Positions 34,922 through 42,942 of a stretch of DNA of 54,060 bases are shown here, in pieces. Source of the stretch: Gammaproteobacteria bacterium (GTDB lineage Bacteria; Pseudomonadota; Gammaproteobacteria; Pseudomonadales; Pseudohongiellaceae); contig JAPKAI010000008.1 in the NCBI GenBank assembly GCA_028825335.1, positions 1-54,060 of the forward strand, in the 5' to 3' direction. Both the position numbers and the translations under genes were made by a program. Position 1 is the first letter of the stretch; each line of letters starts with the position of its first letter. Below the pieces are notes generated by a model. It was not told the DNA's origin. It searched no databases and saw only the letters and a list, made by a program, of their open reading frames with translations.

Positions 34922-36712
34922 ATGATTGGTTCAAAAACCAGCAACAACACTTCTGATATAGACGGGCATGCATTCGCAGCCCACTCTGCTTCATGCAAGC
35001 TTGCTCTCACAGCTATTATTGCTCTAGGCGTTGCGTGCACCCCTGAGCAAGAAGCCACCCAGACCATTTCTACTTTTGCCACCACGAGCTACGCACTTCA
35101 GAATCGACCGGATGTTCGAGGTATGCAGGGCGCGGTGTCGTCGGACCATCCGTTAGCGACTCAAGCGGGTCTGCGTGTTTTGCACGAGGGCGGCAATGCG
35201 ACCGATGCGATCATCGCCATGGCTGGAGTCTTGGCGGTAGTCAGGCCACATATGAATGGTATCGGAGGTGACGCCTTCGGTATTTTTTATGACGGCCAAA
35301 CAAGAGAAGTTACTGCACTTAACGCCAGTGGTAGAGCGGGCGAACTCGCGACACCGGAATTTTTCCAGACGGCAGGAGTAGATCGGATTCCTGGGTCTGG
35401 AGCGCTTTCGGTATCTGTACCCGGAGCGGTCGCCGGCTGGGTGGACGCACATGCGCGCTACGGCACGAAGGACTTTCAAGCCTTGCTGGAACCTGCGATC
35501 AATTACGCGAAAAACGGTTTTCCCGTATCGACCCGCCTGGCAATGGATTTCGAAGAACAGGGCGGTTCTCTGAATCGGGCCGGAAAAGATCTCTTCCTCC
35601 CTGGAGGGTCACCGCCAGCAGTGGGCTCACTGCTTGTTAATGAAGCATTGGCAGACTCGCTGGAAACGATTGCACGTGAAGGCAAGAACGGCTACTACAA
35701 CTCTGCCATTGGCGAACAGCTCGCTGCTTTTATTACCGAACAAGGCGGCCACCTGCGAGCAACTGATTTTGCCAACCATACTTCCACTTGGGTAGAGCCG
35801 CTGCGAGGAAACTATCTCGATTACACTTTTCTGGTTATGCCACCTAACACCCAAGGCGTGACACAGCTTGCGCTGATGGAAATGTCGAAGCATCACCCGC
35901 TTGAATCTTTGGGGCATAACAGCGCAGAATATTTACACACTCTAATAGAACTGAAAAAGCTCGCCTTTGCTGACCGCGACAGGTGGGTCGCTGACCCAGA
36001 ACATGCCGACGTGCCTGTTGCAGAACTGCTCGATACAGATTACCTGCAAGGGCGTTCAGATCTAGTGAATTCGGATCAGGCAGCGGAATCAGTTGAACCA
36101 GGATTCAGTAATCCAGATTTCTCCAACTTGGATAAAGACAGAGACGATGCCGGCGATACTGTTTACCTGACCGCAGTAGACCAATGGGGCAACGCGGTAA
36201 GCTGGATTCAAAGTAATTTCGCAGGGTTCGGCTCTGGACTGCTGGAAAGCCAGACTGGGATTCTGCTACACAATCGTGGTGCATTGTTCTCACTAGATAC
36301 CGGGCACCCCAATGAAGTGGCACCAGGAAAGCGTCCCTATCACACGCTTTCACCACTCATGGCGCTCTACCCGGATGGCGGTTTCGCATTGACCATGGGT
36401 ACGCCCGGAGGTGACAGTCAAACACAATCGTTGTTGCAGATTTCACACAACATGATGATATTTGGAATGACACCGCAGCAAGCTATCGAAGCGCCGCGCT
36501 TTCGATCATTGCGTGGTGTTTCAGTTGCCATCGAGGATCGCATCCAGCCTGAGGTGCTTTTCGAACTCGAATCACTAGGACACTCTCTGCAAGTTATTCC
36601 GGGCTGGACCGCCACGTTCGGTGGAGCCCAAATGATCTTCTATGACCGAGAGACAGAAGTTCTCACCGCTGCTGCCGATCCCAGACGTGAGGCCTATTCA
36701 CTGGCCTACTAA
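34922..36712 (+). CDS. Gamma-glutamyltransferase family protein
   Basis: 596 residues from the ATG at 34922; the frame is open further up, but into the preceding gene, and the signal-like LALTAIIALGVAC with a possible lipobox starts after this ATG. The Ntn-hydrolase features are clear: GAVSSDHPLATQAGLRVL and GGNATDAIIAMAG at the start, GIGGDAFGIFYDG, and the autoprocessing site AGDTVYLTAVDQWGNAVS with the nucleophile Thr at about 413. TMGTPGGDSQTQSLLQ near the end is the conserved Gly-Gly loop. The proenzyme splits itself before the Thr into two subunits. The family hydrolyses or transfers gamma-glutamyl groups of glutathione and related compounds in the periplasm; some relatives are cephalosporin acylases. 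Confidence 0.9.
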   Translation: MIGSKTSNNTSDIDGHAFAAHSASCKLALTAIIALGVACTPEQEATQTISTFATTSYALQNRPDVRGMQGAVSSDHPLATQAGLRVLHEGGNATDAIIAMAGVLAVVRPHMNGIGGDAFGIFYDGQTREVTALNASGRAGELATPEFFQTAGVDRIPGSGALSVSVPGAVAGWVDAHARYGTKDFQALLEPAINYAKNGFPVSTRLAMDFEEQGGSLNRAGKDLFLPGGSPPAVGSLLVNEALADSLETIAREGKNGYYNSAIGEQLAAFITEQGGHLRATDFANHTSTWVEPLRGNYLDYTFLVMPPNTQGVTQLALMEMSKHHPLESLGHNSAEYLHTLIELKKLAFADRDRWVADPEHADVPVAELLDTDYLQGRSDLVNSDQAAESVEPGFSNPDFSNLDKDRDDAGDTVYLTAVDQWGNAVSWIQSNFAGFGSGLLESQTGILLHNRGALFSLDTGHPNEVAPGKRPYHTLSPLMALYPDGGFALTMGTPGGDSQTQSLLQISHNMMIFGMTPQQAIEAPRFRSLRGVSVAIEDRIQPEVLFELESLGHSLQVIPGWTATFGGAQMIFYDRETEVLTAAADPRREAYSLAY

Positions 36713-36869
36713 AATTCTAGTCAGCGATAATAGGAATCAAGTCAAAGTACGCTGACGCCTTTCTAATTGACTCCTTTGATTCCAAAACCAATTCGGAACC
36801 GCCCTACAGTTACGCCTAATAAGTGATGCGCTTCTGTTTCTCTTGGCGTGTTGACGGCCGAAATATCTC

Positions 36870-36887
36870 TTGACGTAAAGGTAAACT
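36870..36887 (+). promoter_or_regulatory. Possible MerR-family (LiuR-like) operator/promoter
   Basis: TTGACGTAAAGGTAAACT lies 29 bp upstream of the ATG of the MerR remnant. It resembles the TTGACGT-rich, imperfectly palindromic boxes known for LiuR-type MerR regulators of branched-chain amino acid catabolism. The match is from memory of the motif and only partial, so it should be treated as a suggestion. Confidence 0.3.
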
Positions 36888-36915
36888 CCGAAGACTGATT
36901 TTCTGGAGCAAATCC

Positions 36916-37147
36916 ATGGACGCCGATTCTCTATTTCTGAACTAGCGAAAGAGCTTCAAATCACTACTCGCACTATTCGTTTCTATGAAGAGAAAGGCCT
37001 CTTATCAACTAAACGTTCTGGAACTGTGCGACTCTATGACAGTAAGGGCTGGGTGCGATTGTTCCTCATTTGCGCGGTAGGCGCCCGGGGCTAGCCTTGG
37101 ACGAGAGTTACAGCTGGGATAGCAAGCCAGTTGTGAAGAAAAAGTAG
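36916..37147 (+). pseudogene. Frameshifted MerR-family regulator remnant
   Basis: A well-placed GGAG and ATG at 36916 lead after a few codons into a stop, but the neighbouring frame from 36918 reads RRFSISELAKELQITTRTIR followed by FYEEKGLLSTKR and VRLYDSKGWVRLFLI, the N-terminal winged-helix part of a MerR regulator. Near 37070 the frame shifts again: LRGRRPGLALDE continues the family pattern in another frame for a dozen residues, then a stop ends it. At least two one-base changes and loss of the C-terminal part mark it as a pseudogene. Relatives of this type (LiuR) control acyl-CoA and branched-chain amino acid catabolism. Confidence 0.78.
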
Positions 37148-37155
37148 CGCCTTCA

Positions 37156-37530
37156 TCAACTCTCTAAGCTTAATTCGAAGATCACTTCTCGCACGCCTCC
37201 TACGGCTCTTACTACCGCGCCTAGGCTCTGCTGCACAGTGCCAAAATTACCGGGGGTGCGCATGCCTCCGCAGCCCTCACAATCTAATGTTCCGCTAATG
37301 GTTACCACGCCATCGCGTACTTGCACGCCTATCTGCTGAGGCAGATCTTCGGAGCGAGCGATTGAGGATTCAATCTGAGATTTAATCTGTTCGTCGTTGA
37401 AGACCGCCGTGCTTACCTTGCCGGCAGCGCCGCCTACTTCCGGTGCGGGAGAACAGGCTGCTAGCAAGAACAGGCCTAGCAGCAGAATGACGGACTGCTT
37501 AACGTTTCTACCTAAAAGTAAAATATTCAA
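37156..37530 (-). CDS. BON-like domain lipoprotein
   Basis: 124 residues. The N-terminus VILLLGLFLLAACSPAP contains a clear lipobox (LAAC), so it is a predicted lipoprotein. The mature part has FNDEQIKSQIESSIARSEDL, GVQVRDGVVTISGTLDCEGC and GAVVRAVGGVREVIFEL, which follows the alpha-beta-beta layout of BON domains (VxVxxGxVxLxGxV). An unusual insert with CEGCGG splits the two halves. BON domains bind phospholipids or other envelope parts. It lies 20 bp downstream of the 138-residue gene on the same strand, at the end of the molybdenum-hydroxylase operon. Confidence 0.7.
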   Translation of the reverse strand: MNILLLGRNVKQSVILLLGLFLLAACSPAPEVGGAAGKVSTAVFNDEQIKSQIESSIARSEDLPQQIGVQVRDGVVTISGTLDCEGCGGMRTPGNFGTVQQSLGAVVRAVGGVREVIFELSLES

Positions 37531-37549
37531 ATTCGTAATACTCCGCGCA

Positions 37550-37966
37550 CTAAGCTGTGCTTCCTAAACTCGACTGTGATGATTCTAAATTTTGCTGTGC
37601 CGGTTTTGTCTCACCGAGCTGGAATACGACCTCAACACCCCTCGCCCTAACCGCTGCTAACAAGGTCTCTACTCTAATCCTGAAATCGCCCTGCGCCACC
37701 CACTCCATGTCTAACACTGTTAGGGAGTCCACGCCTTTCAGGTCTTGCATTACGCTGCTAAAGAATTCATCGGGGTCGATGCTGTGAATTAGTAGTGGCG
37801 GTTCGCCAGCCCACCAATCCGCATCGTCTATGGTGCCCTCCTCGGCCTCGGCTTCATGGAAGCCAGAGTTGAGGTCGGAGTAGAGAACGAATAACTTCTC
37901 GCAGGACAGCTCGGCGAGTTGTAGCTCTTCTTCGCTGCGCAGCAATAGGAAATCTCTTCTATTCAT
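37550..37966 (-). CDS. Hypothetical protein at the end of the molybdenum-hydroxylase operon
   Basis: 138 residues, acidic, no signal peptide despite the MNRRDFLLLR start. Segments such as LSCEKLFVLYSDL, DDADWWAGEPPLLI and VDSLTVLDMEWVAQGDFRIR are of good coding quality, but no family was recognised. It starts 16 bp after the FAD-subunit stop on the same strand, in the position where many such operons carry a cofactor-insertion or maturation gene (XdhC/PaoD type). It has no visible XdhC motif, so a maturation role is only a guess from position. The BON lipoprotein follows 20 bp later. Confidence 0.6.
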   Translation of the reverse strand: MNRRDFLLLRSEEELQLAELSCEKLFVLYSDLNSGFHEAEAEEGTIDDADWWAGEPPLLIHSIDPDEFFSSVMQDLKGVDSLTVLDMEWVAQGDFRIRVETLLAAVRARGVEVVFQLGETKPAQQNLESSQSSLGSTA

Positions 37967-37981
37967 TAGCTTCTCGCCTGT

Positions 37982-38965
37982 TTATCCGTTGACCAAAGCA
38001 AGCAGCGTACGCTCAACAGCGGCAGCGGTCATGGGAATTTTGTGACCGTTCTTGGCCAGTGGCCTAGCACTTGAGACAGCCATTTGGCCTGCCATGGTGA
38101 CGACGTCAGCACTTAGTTGGCGACCTACTAGATAGTTTTCAACCTCAGTAAGTTTCCAAGGCACGGTGGCGACTCCGCCCAGGACTATGCTCGCAGACTC
38201 GACAATCTCGCCGTTCATAGTTAGCACTGCCGCCACACTAACTTCGGCGTGGGTCCAGGCTTCGCGGTCCATGATTTTATGATAGTGGCTTACACTGCTC
38301 GCTCTAGGGGTGGGCAAGCTAACACCTACTAGCAATTCACCAGAGGCTAAGGAGTTTTCCTTCGCCGGATCTTGGCTTGGCATAACAAAGAACTCATCCG
38401 CGCTAACGTTACTCTCGCCATCCGGACCCGCCACGATGAAGCTCGCACCAAGGGCAACCAACGCAGGCGCCACATCGGAAGGATGGACGATGAAGCTTGG
38501 CCCACCACCATAGATCGCATGTTGTTGATTCTCGCCGGTCACTGAAAAACATTCGTCACCGCCGGCCTTGTAACAATTAAAACCATTGCGGTAGTACCAA
38601 CACCATGGGCGCTGAGTGACATTGCCTGACAGAGTTGCGACGTTGCGAATCTGTGGTGTCCCAACGCTGGCCGCCGCCTGCGCCAACACATAGCTGACAT
38701 CACCGACATCACTATTGCTCAATTCTTCGAGCGTGATTAGGCCGCCAATTCTTGTTGTGCCATTGGCGCTGCTAATTTCTTTCGCACCATCTACGTTACG
38801 TAAGTTGATGATGACATCACTCTTGTCGGTGCCATCCTTGAGCTGCTGCAAAAGGTCGGTGCCGCCGCCAGAGAAAGCGACAGACTGACCGTTGCTTCTA
38901 GCTCGCGCGGCTGCGCTAACAGCCTCGTCGATGGAACTCACATTGATATTACTGAAAGCCTTCAT
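37982..38965 (-). CDS. Molybdenum hydroxylase FAD-binding subunit
   Basis: 327 residues of the CoxM/XdhB-type FAD subunit. FSGGGTDLLQQLKDG near 31-45 and IGGLITLEELSNS bind FAD, and TPQIRNVATLSGNV near 103-116 is typical. Unlike plain CoxM, it has the loop that in PaoB and 4-hydroxybenzoyl-CoA reductase holds a 4Fe-4S cluster: RPWCWYYRNG, NCYKAGGDECF with Cys at 122, 131 and 139. The expected fourth Cys, before the HPSD motif, is Phe (PSFIVHPSD, residue 158). It overlaps the Mo-subunit gene by 4 bp. It moves electrons from the 2Fe-2S centres to its acceptor. No own signal; export would be by the Tat partner. Confidence 0.88.
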   Translation of the reverse strand: MKAFSNINVSSIDEAVSAAARARSNGQSVAFSGGGTDLLQQLKDGTDKSDVIINLRNVDGAKEISSANGTTRIGGLITLEELSNSDVGDVSYVLAQAAASVGTPQIRNVATLSGNVTQRPWCWYYRNGFNCYKAGGDECFSVTGENQQHAIYGGGPSFIVHPSDVAPALVALGASFIVAGPDGESNVSADEFFVMPSQDPAKENSLASGELLVGVSLPTPRASSVSHYHKIMDREAWTHAEVSVAAVLTMNGEIVESASIVLGGVATVPWKLTEVENYLVGRQLSADVVTMAGQMAVSSARPLAKNGHKIPMTAAAVERTLLALVNG

Positions 38966-41130
38966 GCCATGACCTCCAGAATCTTGTCACGCGAGATAGG
39001 AAGCGAAGTCATCCGCACGCCGATGGCATTGCTGATGGCATTGGCCACGGCAGCTGGGGCGAGAATGATGCCCGCCTCGCCTGCGGTCTTAGCGCCGAAG
39101 GGACCATAGCCGTCATCAACTTCGATGAAGGTGACATCGATCTCGGGGATATCTAGATGGGTTAGATGCCGTGCACGGTAGTAGCCGGTGGTTAATGGCT
39201 GGCCGCTTGCGGGGTCATACAGCAAGTCTTCGTGCAGCGCCTGGCCGATGCCTTGAATAGTCGCGCCGCGGATTTGATCACGTGCGGTGGTCGGGTTAAT
39301 GATGCGACCTGACTCGTGCACCGTAGTGTATTTTACGATTCGCGTGGTGCCGATGCGGGTATCCACCTCCACCTCCACGAAGTGGGCGCCGAAGCACTGT
39401 CGGGTCTTGCCGTCGGTGCTCGGGTTGGGCGTGGCGGAGGCAATTAATACATCGCTGCCGATGGGCATGCCGCTATCGGCGATCTGTTGGTTAAGGTCTT
39501 TGGCAGCTTGCATCACGGCATAGCCGGTTTGAATAGTGGTGCGACTGCCGGACTCGCCTACTGAATAGGGGCAACGGTCGGTATCACCGGCCACGACCTC
39601 TACCTGGTCGAGCGGTACGCCAAGTTCTTCGGCGGCGATCATGCCCATGGTGGTCTTGGCGCCGGGCCCGATGTCGGTAACGCCTACGAACAAAGTGTAT
39701 TGGCGCTGCGCGTCAACTCGCACGATGGCGCTGCTGGTGCCAACACCGGCGCGGAACATCATGAAAGAGAAACCGGAGCCGCGCTTGATGGGTCCTTCGT
39801 CAGAGCCGGGCGTGGTTTTTCTCCGCGAAGCCCAGTCGAACTGCTCGGCACCTCTGGTGATGACTTCTTCTAAGGAATAATTGGTGAATGGCTGGTCGTC
39901 GGTAGGCCTGCGCATATTCTTAAGAGCGAACTCCACCGGGTCTACGCCAAGCTTATAAGCCACCTCATCCATCATGGACTCCACACCGTAGAAGCCATGT
40001 GGTTCAGAGGGCGCACGGAAGTTACCGGAGGTGGTGCGGTTGGTATACACAGCAGAGATGCTGCGCAGTCTATTGGGACAGGCATAGACATCCATGCCAC
40101 TTATGCCGCCGGAGTTCTTGCGGTAGGGACCCATACCACTATAGCCGAACATCTGAATGGCGGTAACGGTGCCGTCGTTCTTCGCGCCGATCTTATAATG
40201 TTGCACGGTGGGCCAGCGGCCATGTACACCGAGCCAGTCGTCGCGCCTTGAGAATTCCAACATCACCGGCGCAGCGGCTTGCTTGGATAAGGTTGCCGCG
40301 ACCAGGTCGGCATCCTGATTCTGATTCTTGTTACCGAAGCCACCACCCATGTAGTTGCAGACGATGCGCACCTGATGGTCTTGCAGGCCAAGATCGCGGG
40401 CAGTGTCGTGGCGACAGTTAGAGATGCCCTGGGTCGGCGTGTATAGCGTGAGTTTGTCTCCCTCCCAATGCGCCATGGCGGCGCGGGGTTCCATCTGCGC
40501 GTTGTGAATGAAGCTGGTTTCATAACGTTCTTCGAATATCTGGTCCGCCTCGGCGAAGCCTGCCTCAACATCGCCTAAGTTCGACACCATAGGCTCGAAG
40601 TTGTTGCGGAAGTCGGGGCAGAGATTACCGTCAGGCCATACCTGGGGGGCGCCTGGTTCTAGGGCTGCTTCCGGCTCTAATACGAAAGGCAGTTCTTCGT
40701 AATCTACCTTGATGAGTGCCAGTGCCTGTTCGGCGATGTGTCTATCTATGGCGGCAACCGCCGCGACAGAATCACCGACGAAGCGCACGGGGTTGTTGAA
40801 TATGTAACGTCGGTGCAGCGTGGCATCCTTGGTGGGGTCGTTGTACTGCCGGCCACCAGACACGGAACCTGCTCCCCACACTATGGGAGCGTTGTCGCCA
40901 GTGATGACCGCGCGCACGCCGGGCAACGCCTCGGCGGCCGAGGTATCGATGGAGCGAATACGGGCATGGGGATGGGGGCTTCTTAGTATTTGCGCATAGA
41001 GCATGCCGGGCAGTTTGAAGTCGCGGCTGTATTTGGCTTCACCGGTAACCCTCTCTACCGCGTCTACGCGGGCAGTGGCATTGCCTATAGTGTTTAACGG
41101 CTCGAGACCGATGTGAATAGCTTCGCTCAT
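38962..41130 (-). CDS. Molybdenum hydroxylase large (Mo) subunit, PaoC/XdhB-like
   Basis: 722 residues, slightly short of CoxL, close to PaoC (732). ARVDAVERVTGEAKYSRDF opens the hammerhead domain, GGGFGNKNQNQDADLVAA near 275 is the Mo-cofactor loop, and FGAKTAGEAGIILAPAAVANA near 685 has the catalytic Glu. The family oxidises aromatic aldehydes, purines or N-heterocycles. Both ends overlap neighbours by 4 bp (ATGA), giving the order 2Fe-2S, Mo, FAD, which differs from the usual PaoABC order 2Fe-2S, FAD, Mo. It carries no signal peptide and presumably crosses the membrane folded together with the Tat-bearing 2Fe-2S subunit. Confidence 0.9.
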   Translation of the reverse strand: MSEAIHIGLEPLNTIGNATARVDAVERVTGEAKYSRDFKLPGMLYAQILRSPHPHARIRSIDTSAAEALPGVRAVITGDNAPIVWGAGSVSGGRQYNDPTKDATLHRRYIFNNPVRFVGDSVAAVAAIDRHIAEQALALIKVDYEELPFVLEPEAALEPGAPQVWPDGNLCPDFRNNFEPMVSNLGDVEAGFAEADQIFEERYETSFIHNAQMEPRAAMAHWEGDKLTLYTPTQGISNCRHDTARDLGLQDHQVRIVCNYMGGGFGNKNQNQDADLVAATLSKQAAAPVMLEFSRRDDWLGVHGRWPTVQHYKIGAKNDGTVTAIQMFGYSGMGPYRKNSGGISGMDVYACPNRLRSISAVYTNRTTSGNFRAPSEPHGFYGVESMMDEVAYKLGVDPVEFALKNMRRPTDDQPFTNYSLEEVITRGAEQFDWASRRKTTPGSDEGPIKRGSGFSFMMFRAGVGTSSAIVRVDAQRQYTLFVGVTDIGPGAKTTMGMIAAEELGVPLDQVEVVAGDTDRCPYSVGESGSRTTIQTGYAVMQAAKDLNQQIADSGMPIGSDVLIASATPNPSTDGKTRQCFGAHFVEVEVDTRIGTTRIVKYTTVHESGRIINPTTARDQIRGATIQGIGQALHEDLLYDPASGQPLTTGYYRARHLTHLDIPEIDVTFIEVDDGYGPFGAKTAGEAGIILAPAAVANAISNAIGVRMTSLPISRDKILEVMA

Positions 41131-41762
41131 GCGGCACCTCCGCTGCGCTCACCCGCCATGACTACGGCTTCGACGATAGCGTTATAATTGGAACAGCGAC
41201 AGAGATTGCCCACCAAGGCCTGCTTAACCTCGTCGGCATTGGGCGTAGCGTTGTTACTGAGTAAGGCGGTAGCCGTCATGAGTTGACCAGGAGTGCAGAA
41301 GCCGCATTGCGGGCCATTGTTCTCGACGAAGGCTTGTTGCACTGGCGAGAGTTGACCGCCACTTGCAAGTCCTTCCACGGTAGTTACCTGCGCGCCATCA
41401 GCCCACACCGCTAATTGACTACAGGAATACACGGGCTTACCGTTCATGATCACGGTGCAAGCACCGCACTCGCTGCGGTCGCAACCGATTTTCGTGCCGG
41501 TCAGATCGAGTTGATCGCGCAATACTTCAACCAAGGTCCAGCGATCTTCCACATCTACCGAATGGCGGCTGCCGTTGACTGTGAGCTGGATGGTGGTCTT
41601 GCTGACAGTGCTCTGCGTATCTGATTGTGCCTGCGCGGCTGAGATACCGAGTACTGGCACAGCGGTGGCGACCGCCGCGGTAGTGCCGGCGTTCTCGAGA
41701 AATTCACGTCGTGATCGTTGCTTCGGGTTGAGGCTTGTATCGGTTTTGCTCTTATCACCCAT
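41127..41762 (-). CDS. Tat-exported 2Fe-2S subunit of molybdenum hydroxylase
   Basis: 211 residues from the ATG at 41762, with AGGAG about seven bases before it; the longer frame upstream has no such site. The Tat signal is RSRREFLENAGTTAAVATA, cleaved near AAQAQ. Two 2Fe-2S centres are complete: plant-ferredoxin type CDRSECGAC plus Cys 114, and helical type CGFC (153, 156) plus CRC (188, 190). It transfers electrons from Mo to FAD in a heterotrimer like the periplasmic aldehyde oxidase PaoABC or isoquinoline oxidoreductase. First gene of the minus-strand operon; its stop overlaps the Mo-subunit start by 4 bp. Transcription probably starts in the short divergent gap before the metallo-hydrolase gene. 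Confidence 0.92.
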   Translation of the reverse strand: MGDKSKTDTSLNPKQRSRREFLENAGTTAAVATAVPVLGISAAQAQSDTQSTVSKTTIQLTVNGSRHSVDVEDRWTLVEVLRDQLDLTGTKIGCDRSECGACTVIMNGKPVYSCSQLAVWADGAQVTTVEGLASGGQLSPVQQAFVENNGPQCGFCTPGQLMTATALLSNNATPNADEVKQALVGNLCRCSNYNAIVEAVVMAGERSGGAA

Positions 41763-41999
41763 TGACGCTCTCCTGTTGCTATAACTGCGGTTGTCTTCTA
41801 TTTCAAATTTTCTTCTTATACTCGCTGTATTCTCGCTACTCAATAACAGCTACCCTAAGACTATAGCTTTGGGGCACAGAGCTCGCAACTAAAAAGCCAT
41901 GTGGCAACCGAGTCTTTTCGCCTATACTCGAGCTACGCGCCGTTCCTATTCAAGCAGAATTGGAACCTAAAAGTAGACCACTACAAGAAGACGAAGACT

Positions 42000-42842
42000 A
42001 TGGCTGCTCAATCCGTTAAACGTTCTCGTAAATCATTTAGTGCATGCCCGCTAAACAAATATGTTCTGCAAGCCCTCACTGCTCTGATCGCTTGCGCCGC
42101 CGGCCTGCCCAGCATCGCAGATAGCTTCCCCGCCGCCGCTGGCGACATCACTATAATCCCACTGATCCACTCCAGTGTGCAGCTGGAATACCAGGGGCTA
42201 GTAATCCAAGTAGATCCGTGGGCGCGCATGAAACTTGATCAAGCCAAGCCGGCGGACCTGATCGTCATCACCGATAGCCCAGGACATCACTTAGATGTAG
42301 AGGCAATAGCGGCGCTAAGCAAGAGCAATACGCGCATCGTCACGGCGGCCAACGGCGCAAAACAAGTGCCCGAAGGCAATGTCATGACGATAGGTGAGCG
42401 GCTGCTTATGTCCGGCGTGAGCATAGAAGCTATAGCCGCCTACGACATAATCCTGGGCGCGCCGGCCCATCCCCGCGGCGACGCCAACGGCTATGTGTTA
42501 ACAATAGGCGGTAGTCGGCTTTACTTCGCCGGTGTTACCGAGTGTGTAGATGAGGTAAAAGCGCTGCGCAATATCGATGTAGCCTTCATGCCGATGAACG
42601 TACCGCTGGGGCGAATGACACCAGCTGCAGCAGCGGCCTGCACTAAAACTCTTAATCCCTCGGTGGTTTACAGCTACCACTACAATCAAGACTGGGCCCG
42701 CCGCGCCGTGACGCCAGACTATGCAGGCGCGGAACTGCCAGGAGGGATTTCGATAGCCCAGAGCCTGGATTTATTCGAGCAAGAGCTATCCGGCAGCGGC
42801 ATAGAAGTGAGAAGAGGCGATTGGTACCCAACACTCGATTGA
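42000..42842 (+). CDS. Exported metallo-beta-lactamase-fold protein with degenerate metal motif
   Basis: 280 residues from the ATG at 42000; the frame is open for 33 codons before it. A signal peptide or anchor (LQALTALIACAAGLPSIA) precedes the fold. ITIIPLIHSSVQLEYQGLVI and VDPWARMKLDQAKPADLIVI are typical of UlaG-like proteins. The usual metal motif T-D/H-x-H-x-D-H is here TDSPGHHLD (91-99): the middle His is Pro and the Asp is His. Later family parts are kept (GANGAKQV-like, YVLTIGGSRLYFAGVTEC, VAFMPMN, YSYHYNQDW). It therefore may not hold the normal two metals and might be non-catalytic or use an altered site. It is divergent from the molybdenum-hydroxylase operon. Confidence 0.78.
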   Translation: MAAQSVKRSRKSFSACPLNKYVLQALTALIACAAGLPSIADSFPAAAGDITIIPLIHSSVQLEYQGLVIQVDPWARMKLDQAKPADLIVITDSPGHHLDVEAIAALSKSNTRIVTAANGAKQVPEGNVMTIGERLLMSGVSIEAIAAYDIILGAPAHPRGDANGYVLTIGGSRLYFAGVTECVDEVKALRNIDVAFMPMNVPLGRMTPAAAAACTKTLNPSVVYSYHYNQDWARRAVTPDYAGAELPGGISIAQSLDLFEQELSGSGIEVRRGDWYPTLD

Positions 42843-42942
42843 TAGTTTTATGAATCAGGGCGTACTGTGTTTCATAACGTCGGCGTAAGTCCGCAAGCGG
42901 GCACTCCCCGAGGAAAATACGTAAGCTTTACAATAAATAATA

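Noticed and set aside
37982..41762. Naming the trimer paoABC or xdh
   Set aside because: Subunit order, missing fourth cluster Cys and lack of a maturation gene do not fit well enough to assign a symbol or substrate.
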